From positions 235,401-299,400 of the forward strand of contig CAWECY010000002.1 in NCBI GenBank assembly GCA_963807775.1: a DNA stretch of 64,000 nt, written 5' to 3'. Origin of the DNA: Bog-473 sp963807775 (GTDB lineage: Bacteria; Actinomycetota; Acidimicrobiia; Acidimicrobiales; RAAP-2). This document shows positions 16,974-25,652 of this stretch, piece by piece. The number at the start of each line of letters is the position of its first letter. Position 1 is the first letter of the stretch. The notes below the pieces were generated by a model. The model made no database searches and was not told where the DNA came from. It saw only the letters and a program-made list of their open reading frames with translations. The translations under genes were made by a program, and so were the position numbers.

Positions 16974-18105
16974 TGCTCATCACCCTCTCGGGCGACCAGG
17001 AGTTCTTCCGGGAGACGACCGAACGCTTCCTGGCCGAGCTCGTGCCGGCCGACACGGTGCGCTCCCTGCGCGACGACCCGGCCGGGTTCGACCCCGTCTA
17101 CTGGCGCCGCGGCGCGGAGCTGGGCTGGACGTCGCTGCTGGTCGACGAGGCCAACGGCGGCGGCTCCATCAGCGGTGCCGGCCTGGTCGACTCGAGTCTC
17201 GTGGCGTATGAGTTCGGTCGGCACGCGGCGCCGGGGCCGCTGGTGGCCACGAACGTGGTGGCGGCCGCGCTGAGCGCGCACGGCGCCCACCCCGACGTGC
17301 TGGCCGGCCTGCTTTCGGGTGAGCTGATCGCCACGTGGTGCGGTCCCGCCGTCGGGCCTGACGGCTGGTGCCCCACGGTCGAAGCCCGGCGTGAAGGCTC
17401 CGGGTTCGTGCTGCACGGCGAGGCGCGGGTGGTCGAGTCGGCGGGCCAGGCGGCCCAACTGCTCGTGACCTGTGCCGACGGGGACGGCATCACCCAGCTC
17501 CTCGTGCCGGCGGACGCGGCCGGCGTCGCCGTGGCGCCGATGGAGACCATCGATCTGACCCGCCGCTTCGGCCTGGTGACCTTCGACGGCGCGTCTTCGG
17601 GGCGGACGCTGTTGTGGGCACTGCGGGCGCGGCCGCCGCCGACGTCGATCGCCAGCTGGCGATCTCGGTGGTCCTGCTCAACGCGGAGAGCGTGGGCGCC
17701 ATGCAGACCGGCTTCGACATGACGGTGGAGTGGGCGTTCGACCGCTACTCCTTCGGGCGGCCGCTGGCCTCGTACCAGGCGCTCAAACACCGCTTCGCCG
17801 ACATGCTGATGTGGCTCGAGGCGGCGCACGCCATCAGCGACGCCGCCTGCCTCGCCGTGCAGGACGAGGCGCCCGAGGCGGCCGAGCTGCTGAGCGCGGC
17901 CAAGGCGTACATCGGCGAGTACGGCGCCGAGCTGCTGCAGGACTGCGTCCAGATGCACGGCGGCATCGGTATCACCTTCGAGCACGACCTCCACCTGTTC
18001 CTGCGTCGCCTGACGGTGGACCGCTCGCTGGCGGGCACGCCGGGGGACCACCGTCAGCGGATCGCGGCGATCGCCGTTGCCAGAGCCGAGGAGGAGGCGG
18101 CATGA
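16973..18105 (+). CDS. Acyl-CoA dehydrogenase (first of a pair), one frame break
   Basis: ACAD-type protein of about 377 residues. The N-terminal half (MLITLSGDQEFFRETTERFL; AAPGPLVATNVV) and the C-terminal half (FDRYSFGRPLASYQALKHRFADM; MHGGIGITFEHDLH) lie in different frames and join at about 17605-17620 after RTLLW. A one-base loss in a TTGTGG context would explain the break. It contains the flavin-contacting MHGGIG motif. It overlaps the previous stop (TGATG) and the next start (ATGA). Adjacent, slightly dissimilar ACAD pairs often form alpha2-beta2 heterotetramers for bulky acyl-CoAs such as steroid side chains (FadE28-FadE29 type), a likely role here. Confidence 0.78.
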
Positions 18106-19336
18106 GTGCGCTGCGCAGTGAGGTCGAGGACGGGACGGAGGAGGTCGAGGATCTGGAGTCGTTCCGGCACCGAGCCCGGGCCTTCGTCCGGTCCAACCTG
18201 CGCCAGGCGGCGGGCGGCGAGGTGCGCTACACCCGCGCCCACATGAGCGAGGAGCTCGAGCTGGCCGAGATCGCGCGTGACCGGGAGATCCAGCGGATGC
18301 TGTTCGACGCGGGGCTGGCCGGCATCTGCTTCCCGCGTGCCTACGGCGGCCAGGGCCTCACCCCCGGCGCACCAGCTCGTTCTCAACGAGGAGATGGCCG
18401 GCTACGAGTAGGCCGATGCGGTTGCAGGTGCCGACGCTCTCGCCCTGTGCGACGGTCATTCTGGAGTTCGGCACCGAGGATCAGAAGCTCCGCCACCTGC
18501 CCGCCATCTTGAGAGGCGAGGAGCTGTGGATGCAGTTCCTGTCGGAGCCGAGCGGTGGCTCCGATGTGGCCGGGGCGCTCACCACCGCCGTGCGTGACGG
18601 TGACCAGTGGGTCCTGAACGGCTCCAAGGTGTGGACCACCGGAGCCTGGTGGTCGGACTGGGGACTGTGCCTGGCCCGCACCAACTGGGACGTCCCCAAG
18701 CACCGTGGCCTCACGGTCTTCATGTTGCCGATCCACCAGCCCAACGTCGAGGTCCACCGCATCGAGATGCTCAACGGCTCGCGGGAGTTCTGCCAGGAGT
18801 TCATGACCGACCTGATCATTCCCGACTCCGACCGTGTCGGAGAGGTCGACGACGGCTGGTCGGTCGGTGTGCGCTGGATGTTCCACGAGCGCATGCTCTA
18901 CACCTCGCCCTACGTCACCGAGCCGATCGGGACGATCCACGGCACGGGCAGCGATGCCGGGGCGGTGTTCGCCATCGCCCGCGAAACCGACCAGATGGGC
19001 GACCCCATGGTGCGCGACAAGGTCGGGGAGGCCCGCATGCTCGAGCTCGCCAGCAAGGCGCTCGGCACGCGCGTCACCGAGAGCATCCGGGCGCGGCCGC
19101 CTGTCGGACCAGGCGGCCGCCCTCGTCCGCCTCTTCAAGGGCACCGCCGCCATCCGCGGTGACACCTGGCGCTCGACGTGGCCGGGACGTCTCGGGGGCG
19201 GCATGGACGGGCGAGGGAACAACGGCCATGAGCGGCGTCAACTTCCTCATGCGCCAGGTCGGCCTGCATCGGGGGCGGCACGACGGAGATGGCGCGCAAC
19301 GTGATCAGCGAGCGGGTGCTGTCCATGCCCGCGTGA
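18102..19336 (+). pseudogene. Acyl-CoA dehydrogenase (second of the pair), at least five frame breaks
   Basis: The protein can be followed through several frames: RHRARAFVRSNLRQAAG at the N-terminus, GLAGICFPRAYGGQGL, then AHQLVLNEEMAGYE after an extra C at about 18361-18365, VPTLSPCATVILEFGTEDQK after 18416, QFLSEPSGGSDVAG and WVLNGSKVWTTGAWWSDW (classical ACAD mid-domain), then QAAALVRLFKGTAAIRGDT after 19095, and finally GTTEMARNVISERVLSMPA ending at 19336. Every break is consistent with a single inserted base in a G/C tract. Total length (about 410 residues) and all conserved segments are intact, arguing for sequence error rather than an old pseudogene. Partner of the preceding ACAD. Confidence 0.75.
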
Positions 19337-19465
19337 GCGCACGCTGGACAAGGACGTCCCGTTCCGCGACGTTCCGCGGCGGCGGGCGGCAGCGGCGGCG
19401 ATACCGGCACCTAGTCTGCGCCGGCGCCCTCGTCGGGGCCGGTGCCGGGAGGGAGGATCCGATTC

Positions 19466-20328
19466 ATGGCGACAGCAAAGGTTGACGGGCTGACGCTCGG
19501 CTACGAGGTGATCGGTGAGGGTGGGGGCCGGCCCTGGTCGATCACGCCGGGCGGGCGCTTCACCAAGGAGTCCCCGGGGGTACGCCAGCTGGCCGAGGCA
19601 TTGGCCGCCCAGGGCAACCGGGTGCTGATCTGGGACCGGCCCAACTGCGGCGAGTCCGACGTGTGCTTCGAGGGCTCGTCGGAGTCGGCCATGCAGGCGG
19701 ACGCGCTGGCCGGGCTGCTTCGGCACCTCGACATGACGCCGGCCGTGATCTCGGGCGGATCCGGCGGCGCCCGGGTGTCGCTGCTCGCGGCGTCGCGCCA
19801 CCCCGAGGCGGCGGCCGGCGTGGCGGTCTGGTGGATCAGCGGTGGCGTCTACGGCCTGCTGACGCTGGCCACGCACTACTGCGGGGGGTCGTTGGGCGCG
19901 GCGTGGACGCGAGGGCATGGAGGCGGTGGCCGCGTTGCCCGAATGGGCCGAGGTCATGGAGCGGAACCCCTCGCAACCGCCAGCGGTTCCTCGACCAGGA
20001 CCCTGCCGAGTTCATCGCCACCATGGAGCGCTGGATGCTGGCCTACTGCCCCGCGACGGCGAGCACGTGCCCGGCCTGCCCGACGCCGACGCCCGCGCGC
20101 ATGGACGTGCCCGCCCTCGTGTTCCGCAGCGGCGCGAGCGACGCCGCACCACACCCGCGCCACCTCGGAGGCGCTGGCCTGGCTGCTGCCCCGAGCCCGT
20201 CTGGTCGAGCCGCCCTGGGGGGACCGGGAGTGGATCGAGCGGCAGGAGGCCCGCGATGAGGGCCTGTTCGCCCGCTGGCCCCTGCTGGCCCCGCAGCTCC
20301 TGGAGTGGCAGGCCGACACCTGGGTTGA
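19466..20328 (+). pseudogene. Alpha/beta hydrolase fold protein, several frame breaks
   Basis: Starts at ATG 19466 with GGGAGGA upstream. Recognisable pieces: LGYEVIGEGGGRPWSITPGG, VLIWDRPNCGESDV, then the nucleophile elbow SGGSGGARVSLLAASRHPE (Ser in G-G-S-G-G). Frames change near 19900 and 19975 (MEAVAALPEWAEVMERNPS, FLDQDPAEFIATMERWMLAY) and again before EALAWLLPRARLVEPPWGDREW near the C-terminus. The end is uncertain; a TGA at 20326-20328 is the nearest stop, and the open frame otherwise runs on into the convergent TetR gene. It is probably an esterase, C-C hydrolase or haloalkane-dehalogenase-like enzyme. It follows the ACAD pair by 130 bp. Confidence 0.65.
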
Positions 20329-20371
20329 GGCTGAGGCCGGTGCTGGGTCTGTGTCTTGGGCTGGGTCTGGG

Positions 20372-21083
20372 TCAGCCGGATTGCCGCCCGGCGGCTTCGT
20401 TGGTGGCGGCCAGGCGCGGTGCGTCCTCCTCTGGCGGCTCCGGGAGTCCGAGCGCACTCACGAAGAGGAGCGTCAGCTGGTCGACGGCCTCGTCGAAGTC
20501 GCAGTCGATCATCCCTGCACGAACCACATCTCGGGGAAGCGGTAGGTCATCGACCCCAGGGCGGCCGCGGCGATGGTCGGGTCGAGCCGCTGGTCGATCA
20601 GGCCGTGCCGCTGCAGGCTCCTGGATGGAGTTCGTGACCTCGTCGAGTTGTACTCGCGGTGACGCTCGAACCGCGCGGCCTGACCTCGGCGTCGAAACGG
20701 GACACCTGCTCGATGACGCCCATGATGCGCGCCTCTTCGCGGTAGCTCTCCAGATGGAGCCGGATGGCGTCGTGGATGCGCTCGTACGGCGTAGCGGACG
20801 ACGACGGGTCCAGGATACGTTCGATGGGCGCGCTGAGCGACTCGTCCACCTCGAGCGCCACCTCGCGGAAGACCTCTTCCTTCGAGTCGAAGTAATGGTA
20901 GAAGGAGCCGTGCGACAGGCCGGCGCGCTCGGCGATGTCGGAGATGCGGGCGTCGAGGAAGCCGTCTTGTTCGAAGACATCCTTGGCTGCGGCCGACCAG
21001 CCGGGCTCGCGTCTCGACCCCCTTGCGTGACCGAGGCCCGCTCGGCTTGTCGTGCCGTTGGTGAGCGATCGCGTCGTCGACAC
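20372..21083 (-). pseudogene. TetR-family transcriptional regulator, at least three frame breaks
   Basis: The helix-turn-helix is unmistakable: DARISDIAERAGLSHGSFYHYFDSKEEVFREVA. Upstream, KGVETRARLV in another frame supplies the usual TetR first helix. Downstream, HLESYREEARIMGVIEQVSRFDAEVR and, in another frame, DFDEAVDQLTLLFVSALGL give the ligand-binding domain. GTG 21083 lies after GGAAGGAGG. The restored protein is about 230 residues. It is co-oriented with and downstream of the DUF35-thiolase gene and convergent with the hydrolase. It is the best local candidate for the regulator that reads the TTGAC-N6-GTCAA sites nearby (inference). At least three single-base changes are needed to restore one frame. 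Confidence 0.72.
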
Positions 21084-21182
21084 GCGTCCTCCTTCCCTAT
21101 GGGATCCTTGGTCGCCGGTGCCATCAATGTACCGTCGGCCGTCTCGTGCATTGGTGGACACGTGCGTTCGTGGCCGCCGGCG

Positions 21183-22829
21183 TCACGCGTCCTCCCGCTG
21201 CAGGAGCAGCACGCCCGATGGCGTGCCGCCGCCCGTCGTCACCACCGCTGTCGGCGGCGTCGGCGACCTGCCGGTCGCCCGCCTCGTGGCGCAGCTGCTG
21301 CACCGCTTCGTAGATGAAGCCGAACCCGTGGGTCCGGCCTTCGGAGAGCTGGCCGCCGTGCGGGTTTACGGGCAGCTCGTCCGTCGAGGGCGATGCGCCG
21401 CCCGCCTTCGAGCCAGTCGTAGGCCTCGCCGAACCCGCAGAACCCGAGCCCTCGATCCAGGAGATGGCGTTGAAGGTGAAGCCGTCGTAGATCAGGGCCA
21501 CGTCGACGTCGGCCGGTCGCACGTCCGTCCTCGTCCACAGGTGCGCCGCCTGACCGATGACCTGCGGCTCGTGGGTGAGCGTGCCCTGGTCCCACGAGAC
21601 CCGCTCGAGGATCTGGGTGCCGACAGCCTCGATGCGCACGGCCGGGTGGGGTAGGTCGCCGGCGACCGAAGCGTCGGACACGATCACGGCGATCGACCCG
21701 TCGCAGGGCACGTCGCAGTCGTAGAGGCCGAACGGCGAGGTGATGGGGCGCGCCGAGAGGTAGTCATCCATCGTCATCGGGTCTCGGTAGATGGCTTCGG
21801 GATTCCGGCCCGCGTTGGTGCGCGCGTTGAGGGCGATCAGAGCCGAGCATCTCGCGCGGCGCGCCGTAGCGATGCAGGTACTGGTTGGCGTTCATGCCGA
21901 TCCAGTTGGCCGCGGAGATGGCGCCAAAGGGGAAGCGCCACTCCTGCATCGGGCCCGACACCCGCCTGGAGCCACGCTGGCCGCCGATGGCGCCCTGGGC
22001 CACCAGCGTGGAGTAGGTGGACTCCCACACGGTGCGGAAGCACAGGACATGGCGGCACAGGCCGGAGGCGATGGCCATGGCGGCGGCGATCACCGAGCCA
22101 CCCGGACCGGGGAGGTCCATGCCGCCGTTGTGCCAGGTGGGGTGGATGCGCAGTGCTTCTTCGATGGCGGTCGGCCCGCCCTCGGTCATCCCGGCACCAA
22201 GGCCGCCCGGATAGGTGGAGAGGCCGTCGATGTCCTCGAGCGTGAGCCCCGCGTCGGCCACCGCCTTGAGGCTCGCATCGACCGCCAGCTCGAGGGGGTC
22301 GATCATGAGCCGCCGGCCGATGCGGGAGCGTCCGACGCCGCTCAGGACGGCGCGGTGCTCGAAGCGTTCGGCCGTGAGCGGCTTTCGCGGCTGGGGCCGG
22401 ACGGGGTCGGCCGACGCGATCGACCGGATCGATGGCCCCCGTCGGCTCGAAGAGGGGCAGCCACACGTCGTCTTGGTGCTCGAAGCGAACGGTGACCTCC
22501 TGGCCGATGCACACCTCTTCGGGCTCGCAGCCGACGATGTTGGTCGTCAGGCGGACGCGGGGGTCCTCGGCCAAGGCGACAACGGCGATGACATAGGGCG
22601 GGTCGAAGTCGGGCAGCCAACGATGCTGGTTGACCGTGAAGCCGACGATGGTGGCCCGGCCCGACACCGGCGCCGGCTTGGCGGCACGGCTTCGGCAGTA
22701 GGGGCAGATGGATACGGGCGGGTGCGACAGCTGGCCGCATTCCTCGCAGCTCTGGATGCGCAACATCCCGTCGGCTCCCGACGACCAGAACCATTCGTTG
22801 GCCGGAGTCAGTTCAGGGAGTGGTCGCAT
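21183..22829 (-). pseudogene. DUF35 (OB-fold/zinc ribbon)-thiolase fusion, lipid-transfer/SCP2-like, several frame breaks
   Basis: The N-terminal about 140 residues are a DUF35 acyl-CoA-binding module: rubredoxin-like ribbon CEECGQLSHPPVSICPYC followed by an OB-fold (RATIVGFTVNQHRW; LTTNIVGCEPEE). After a one-base shift at about 22400 the frame runs through KPLTAERFEHRAVLSGVGRS into a thiolase-superfamily domain (SLKAVADAGLTLEDIDGLSTYPGG; LCFRTVWESTY; then DGSIAVIVSD; YDGFTFNAISWIEG; NPHGGQLSEGRTHGFGFIYEAVQQLRHEAG), ending VTTGGGTPSGVLLLQREDA. More shifts lie near 21845, 21430 and 21250. No gap or independent start separates the two halves. In steroid degradation a DUF35 protein and an Ltp2-type thiolase form an aldolase that cleaves a side chain; a fused version is plausible here. 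Confidence 0.75.
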
Positions 22830-22856
22830 TGGTCCGTGCTGGCTCCTCGCCGAGTA

Positions 22857-22872
22857 TTGACATCGACGTCGT
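22857..22872. promoter_or_regulatory. TTGAC-N6-GTC half-conserved operator upstream of the DUF35-thiolase gene
   Basis: TTGACATCGACGTCGT matches the left arm and core of the 16-bp palindrome at 23187 and 12734 but has a mismatched right arm. On the minus strand it reads ACGACGTCGATGTCAA, 13 of 16 identical to the site at 25595. It is 28 bp upstream of the minus-strand start at 22829. Confidence 0.4.
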
Positions 22873-23036
22873 AATCGAACACCGACGACATGCTACGCCA
22901 CCACCGGGCCCGAGGCCGGTGGTTGACCTGGGCGGAACCTGCCTCCGGGCGTGGCGTGTCCAGGTGTATACGCCAGCTCCGGAGGTTCGGCACGCCGCCC
23001 TATTTCCCTTCGCCCTTTTTGGGTGAACGCCCATCA

Positions 23037-23069
23037 GGGGTGAAATCCCCAAATGGGCGGTGCCTATGC
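23037..23069 (+). repeat. 33-bp intergenic element, copy A
   Basis: Begins GGGGTGAAATCCCC (a small palindrome), continues AAATGGGCGG and ends TGCCTATGC. The copy at 30975-31007 read on the minus strand has the same length, the same GGGGT-CAAA-ACCC core and the identical TGCCTATGC end, with about three quarters of positions equal. A further GGGTGAACGCCC palindrome lies just upstream of copy A, and GCCC at 23028 can pair with GGGC at 23055, so the whole block can fold as nested hairpins. Confidence 0.5.
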
Positions 23070-23186
23070 GCCGGCGACACGGTACGGGCGATGGGCAAGC
23101 ACGCAGCTTGGAGCTCGAGTCACGAGACTCGGTCCAAGTGGAGTTGTTCGGCAGCGCGACGGGGGGCTGCCGGGCAAGATTCAATA

Positions 23187-23215
23187 TTGACGTCGCAGTC
23201 AAAATTGGCTAATCT
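23187..23215 (+). promoter_or_regulatory. Leaderless promoter with TTGAC-N6-GTCAA operator
   Basis: The palindrome TTGACGTCGCAGTCAA occupies 23187-23202. Its first six bases are a -35 box, separated by 17 nt from TAATCT (23210-23215). The initiator ATG at 23222 is 7 nt after the -10 box, where transcription should begin, so the mRNA is probably leaderless and no ribosome-binding site is seen. Confidence 0.65.
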
Positions 23216-23221
23216 GCATCC

Positions 23222-24424
23222 ATGGCCATCAAGCTCGACTTCCCCGTCTTCGACGCCGACAACCACATGTACGAGACGAAGGAGTCCTTCACGCGGCACC
23301 TGTCCGACCGCTACAAGGGCGCCGTCGACTACGTCGAGCTGCACGGCCGGACGAAGATCATGATCCGCGGCACGGTGAGCGAGTACATCCCGAACCCAAC
23401 CTTCGAGGTCGTGGCCCGGCCGGGCGCACAGGAGGAGTACTTCCGCAACGGCAACCCCGAGGGGAAGTCGTATCGGGAGATCGTGGGCAAGCCCATCCGG
23501 GCGCTTCCGGGCTTCCAGGCGCCGGCGCCGCGCATCGAGCTGATGGACGAGCTGGGTGTCGACCGGGCGCTGATGTTCCCGACGCTGGCCAGCCTGCTCG
23601 AGGAGCGTTTGCGGGACGAGCCCGAGTTGACGCACGCCGTCATCCACGCGTTGAACGAGTGGATGTACGAGGAGTGGAGCTTCAATTACGAAGGCCGCAT
23701 CTTCGCCACGCCCGTCATCACGCTCCCGATCGTCGAGAAGGCGATCGAGGAACTGCAGTGGGTGGTCGAGCGGGGCGCCAAGACCGTCCTCATCCGCCCG
23801 GCGCCCGTCCCGGGCTACCGAGGCTCCCGGTCGTTCGGCTACCCCGAGTTCGACCCGTTCTGGCAGGCCGTGGTCGACGCCGACATCCTCGTCTCCATGC
23901 ATTCGTCGGACAGCGGGTACTCCCGCTACCAGAGTGACTGGACCGGCCCGAGCGAGATGCTGCCCTTCCGCCTGGACGCGTTCCGCATGATGAGCATGGG
24001 GAAGCGCGCCGTCGAGGACACCATGTCGGCCTTCTGCTGCCACGGCGTGTTCGCGCGGTTCCCGGACCTGCGGGTGGCCAATATCGAGAGCGGGGGCGAC
24101 TGGGTGGCGCCATTCGTCGACCACCTGGCTCATATCCATCGCCAGATGCCGCATGCCTTCGACGGCGACCCAGTCGAGCAGTTCAAGTCCAACGTGTGGA
24201 TCAGCCCGTTCCACGAGGACAACCTCACCCGGCTCATCGAGACGGTGGGCGTCGACCACGTGCTGTTTGGGTCGGACTACCCGCACCCCGAGGGCTTGGC
24301 CGAGCCCACCAGCTATGTCGACCACCTGCCGGCCGACCTGGCGGAGGACGACGTGAAGCAGATCATGGGCGGCAACCTGGCTCGCATCATGAAGGTCGAG
24401 GAGACCGTCGGCGCCGTGTCCTAG
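23222..24424 (+). CDS. Amidohydrolase family (Amidohydro_2) protein
   Basis: The 400-residue TIM-barrel protein has the N-terminal VFDADNHMYE metal motif, a central VSMHSSDSGYSRY with His ligand, IESGGDWVAPF and the C-terminal FGSDYPHPEGL carrying the terminal metal Asp. The frame is intact. It is one of four such proteins in the window (also 4559, 15707, 38545), all with the same D-x-D-x-H and S/C-D-Y/F-P-H ends. The reaction may be hydrolysis or decarboxylation of a cyclic intermediate. The start sits directly downstream of a leaderless-type promoter carrying an operator palindrome. The enoyl-CoA hydratase follows after 128 bp. Confidence 0.9.
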   Translation: MAIKLDFPVFDADNHMYETKESFTRHLSDRYKGAVDYVELHGRTKIMIRGTVSEYIPNPTFEVVARPGAQEEYFRNGNPEGKSYREIVGKPIRALPGFQAPAPRIELMDELGVDRALMFPTLASLLEERLRDEPELTHAVIHALNEWMYEEWSFNYEGRIFATPVITLPIVEKAIEELQWVVERGAKTVLIRPAPVPGYRGSRSFGYPEFDPFWQAVVDADILVSMHSSDSGYSRYQSDWTGPSEMLPFRLDAFRMMSMGKRAVEDTMSAFCCHGVFARFPDLRVANIESGGDWVAPFVDHLAHIHRQMPHAFDGDPVEQFKSNVWISPFHEDNLTRLIETVGVDHVLFGSDYPHPEGLAEPTSYVDHLPADLAEDDVKQIMGGNLARIMKVEETVGAVS

Positions 24425-24552
24425 GGGCCTCCGGCGCGGTCGGCCCCCGTTGTTGCAGCCGCGTGGGGCCGTGATGCGGTACCGATTTCGTGCTCTGCTG
24501 TAGGGTCGCCGCGCCCCGCCAAGCACAAACCAAGTTCACGAGGAGGCCGACC

Positions 24553-25458
24553 ATGCCCGATTACAAGTACCTGCTCTACGAGACGCTCGACGATGGCCTG
24601 ATCGTGCGCATCATGCTCAACCGGCCCAGCTCGCGCAACGCGCAGCACCGGGGGCTCCTGGTCGAGCTGAACGACGCCTTTCTGGCGGCCGAGGAGGACG
24701 ACCAGGTGCGGGTGGTGATCCTGGGTGGCACCGGTCCCATGTTCTCCTCCGGCCACGACCTCGGTTCCAAGGAGTCCCGGGAGGAGATGACGCCCGGTCC
24801 CACCATGCATCCGACGCGAACCATCAACGGCGCCACGCGCAAGGGCGCCGAGTCGCTGATGCTCCAGGAGTGGCACTACTTCTTCGAGAACACCCGCCGC
24901 TGGCGCAATCTCCGCAAGATCACCATCGGCCAGGCCCACGGCGACGTGTACGCGGCCGGTCTCATGCTGCTGTGGGCGTGCGACCTCATCGTCGCCGCCG
25001 AGGGCACGCGCTTTGCCGACGTCGTGGGCACCCGGTTGGGCATGTGCGGGGTCGAGTACTTCGCCCACCCCTGGGAGTTCGGGCCACGCAAGGCCAAGGA
25101 GCTCCTGTTGACCGGCGACTCGGTCGACGCCGACGAGGCCCACCGGCTCGGCATGGTGACCAAGGTGTTCCCGGATGACGAGCTGGCCGACCGCACCGTC
25201 GAGTTCGCCCGGCGGATCGCCCAGCTGCCCACGATGACGTCGCTGCTCATCAAGGAGTCGGTGAACCAGAGCGTCGACAACATGGGCTTCTACAACGCGC
25301 TCAACGCCTGCTTCACGCTGCACGAGCTCAATCACTCGCACTGGGCCCAGGTCAACGAGAACCATTACCCGGTGGCGCTCGAGGACTCGGGCATCCCCAA
25401 TTGGAAGGAGGCGCCGCCGATCGTGCCGGCGCTCAAGGACAAGGTGCGCGCCGAGTAG
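24553..25458 (+). CDS. Enoyl-CoA hydratase/isomerase family protein
   Basis: The 301-residue crotonase-fold protein has IMLNRPSSRNAQHRG, the CoA loop FSSGHDLGSKESRE and QAHGDVYAAGLML for the oxyanion hole. The usual hydratase glutamates are not apparent (segment FADVVGTRLGMCGVEYF), similar to the one at 1217, so the chemistry may not be simple hydration. The ATG at 24553 is preceded by AGGAGG at 24541-24546; the open frame continues upstream but without sense. A palindrome able to form a 9-bp stem follows at 25508. It is placed between the amidohydrolase and the Liv importer. Confidence 0.88.
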   Translation: MPDYKYLLYETLDDGLIVRIMLNRPSSRNAQHRGLLVELNDAFLAAEEDDQVRVVILGGTGPMFSSGHDLGSKESREEMTPGPTMHPTRTINGATRKGAESLMLQEWHYFFENTRRWRNLRKITIGQAHGDVYAAGLMLLWACDLIVAAEGTRFADVVGTRLGMCGVEYFAHPWEFGPRKAKELLLTGDSVDADEAHRLGMVTKVFPDDELADRTVEFARRIAQLPTMTSLLIKESVNQSVDNMGFYNALNACFTLHELNHSHWAQVNENHYPVALEDSGIPNWKEAPPIVPALKDKVRAE

Positions 25459-25507
25459 GACGAGAGATGGGGGATAGGAGGGTCGAGTCGGCGCCGCGAT
25501 GTGGCCG

Positions 25508-25544
25508 TCTGACCTGCTCTTTATCAGCGTAGACCCAGGTCAGA
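25508..25544. terminator. Stem-loop after the enoyl-CoA hydratase gene
   Basis: Nine-base perfect arms, TCTGACCTG (25508-25516) and CAGGTCAGA (25536-25544), with a 19-nt loop. There is no T-run, so it could be a factor-dependent terminator or, given its place upstream of the transporter operon, an operator. Confidence 0.35.
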
Positions 25545-25583
25545 GGCCTATCGGACCCCCTGGCACCGCCCATGACGCCTGGT

Positions 25584-25610
25584 TAGTATCAGAATCGACG
25601 TCGATGTCAG
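25584..25610 (+). promoter_or_regulatory. Promoter and operator of the Liv transporter operon
   Basis: A TAGTAT -10 box (25584-25589) is followed at 25595-25610 by TCGACGTCGATGTCAG, a variant of the TTGAC-N6-GTCAA palindrome with one mismatch per arm. Here the palindrome lies at the expected transcription start rather than at -35, which supports an operator and not just a promoter box. Confidence 0.45.
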
Positions 25611-25652
25611 AAATGCCCGGGGAACGGACCGGTAAGGGGTGGGTCTTTCAGG

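Larger units (their letters stand above)
22830..23221. other. Intergenic region between divergent DUF35-thiolase and amidohydrolase genes
   Basis: This 392-bp non-coding stretch holds two operator-like sites (22857 and 23187), a promoter for the amidohydrolase, and a compact hairpin-rich element at about 23019-23069 that has a second copy at 30975-31007 in the opposite orientation. No credible reading frame is seen. Confidence 0.6.

Noticed and set aside
15068..17458. A 796-codon minus-strand open frame
   Set aside because: Antisense to the P450, amidohydrolase and acyl-CoA dehydrogenase, which all have clear domains on the plus strand.
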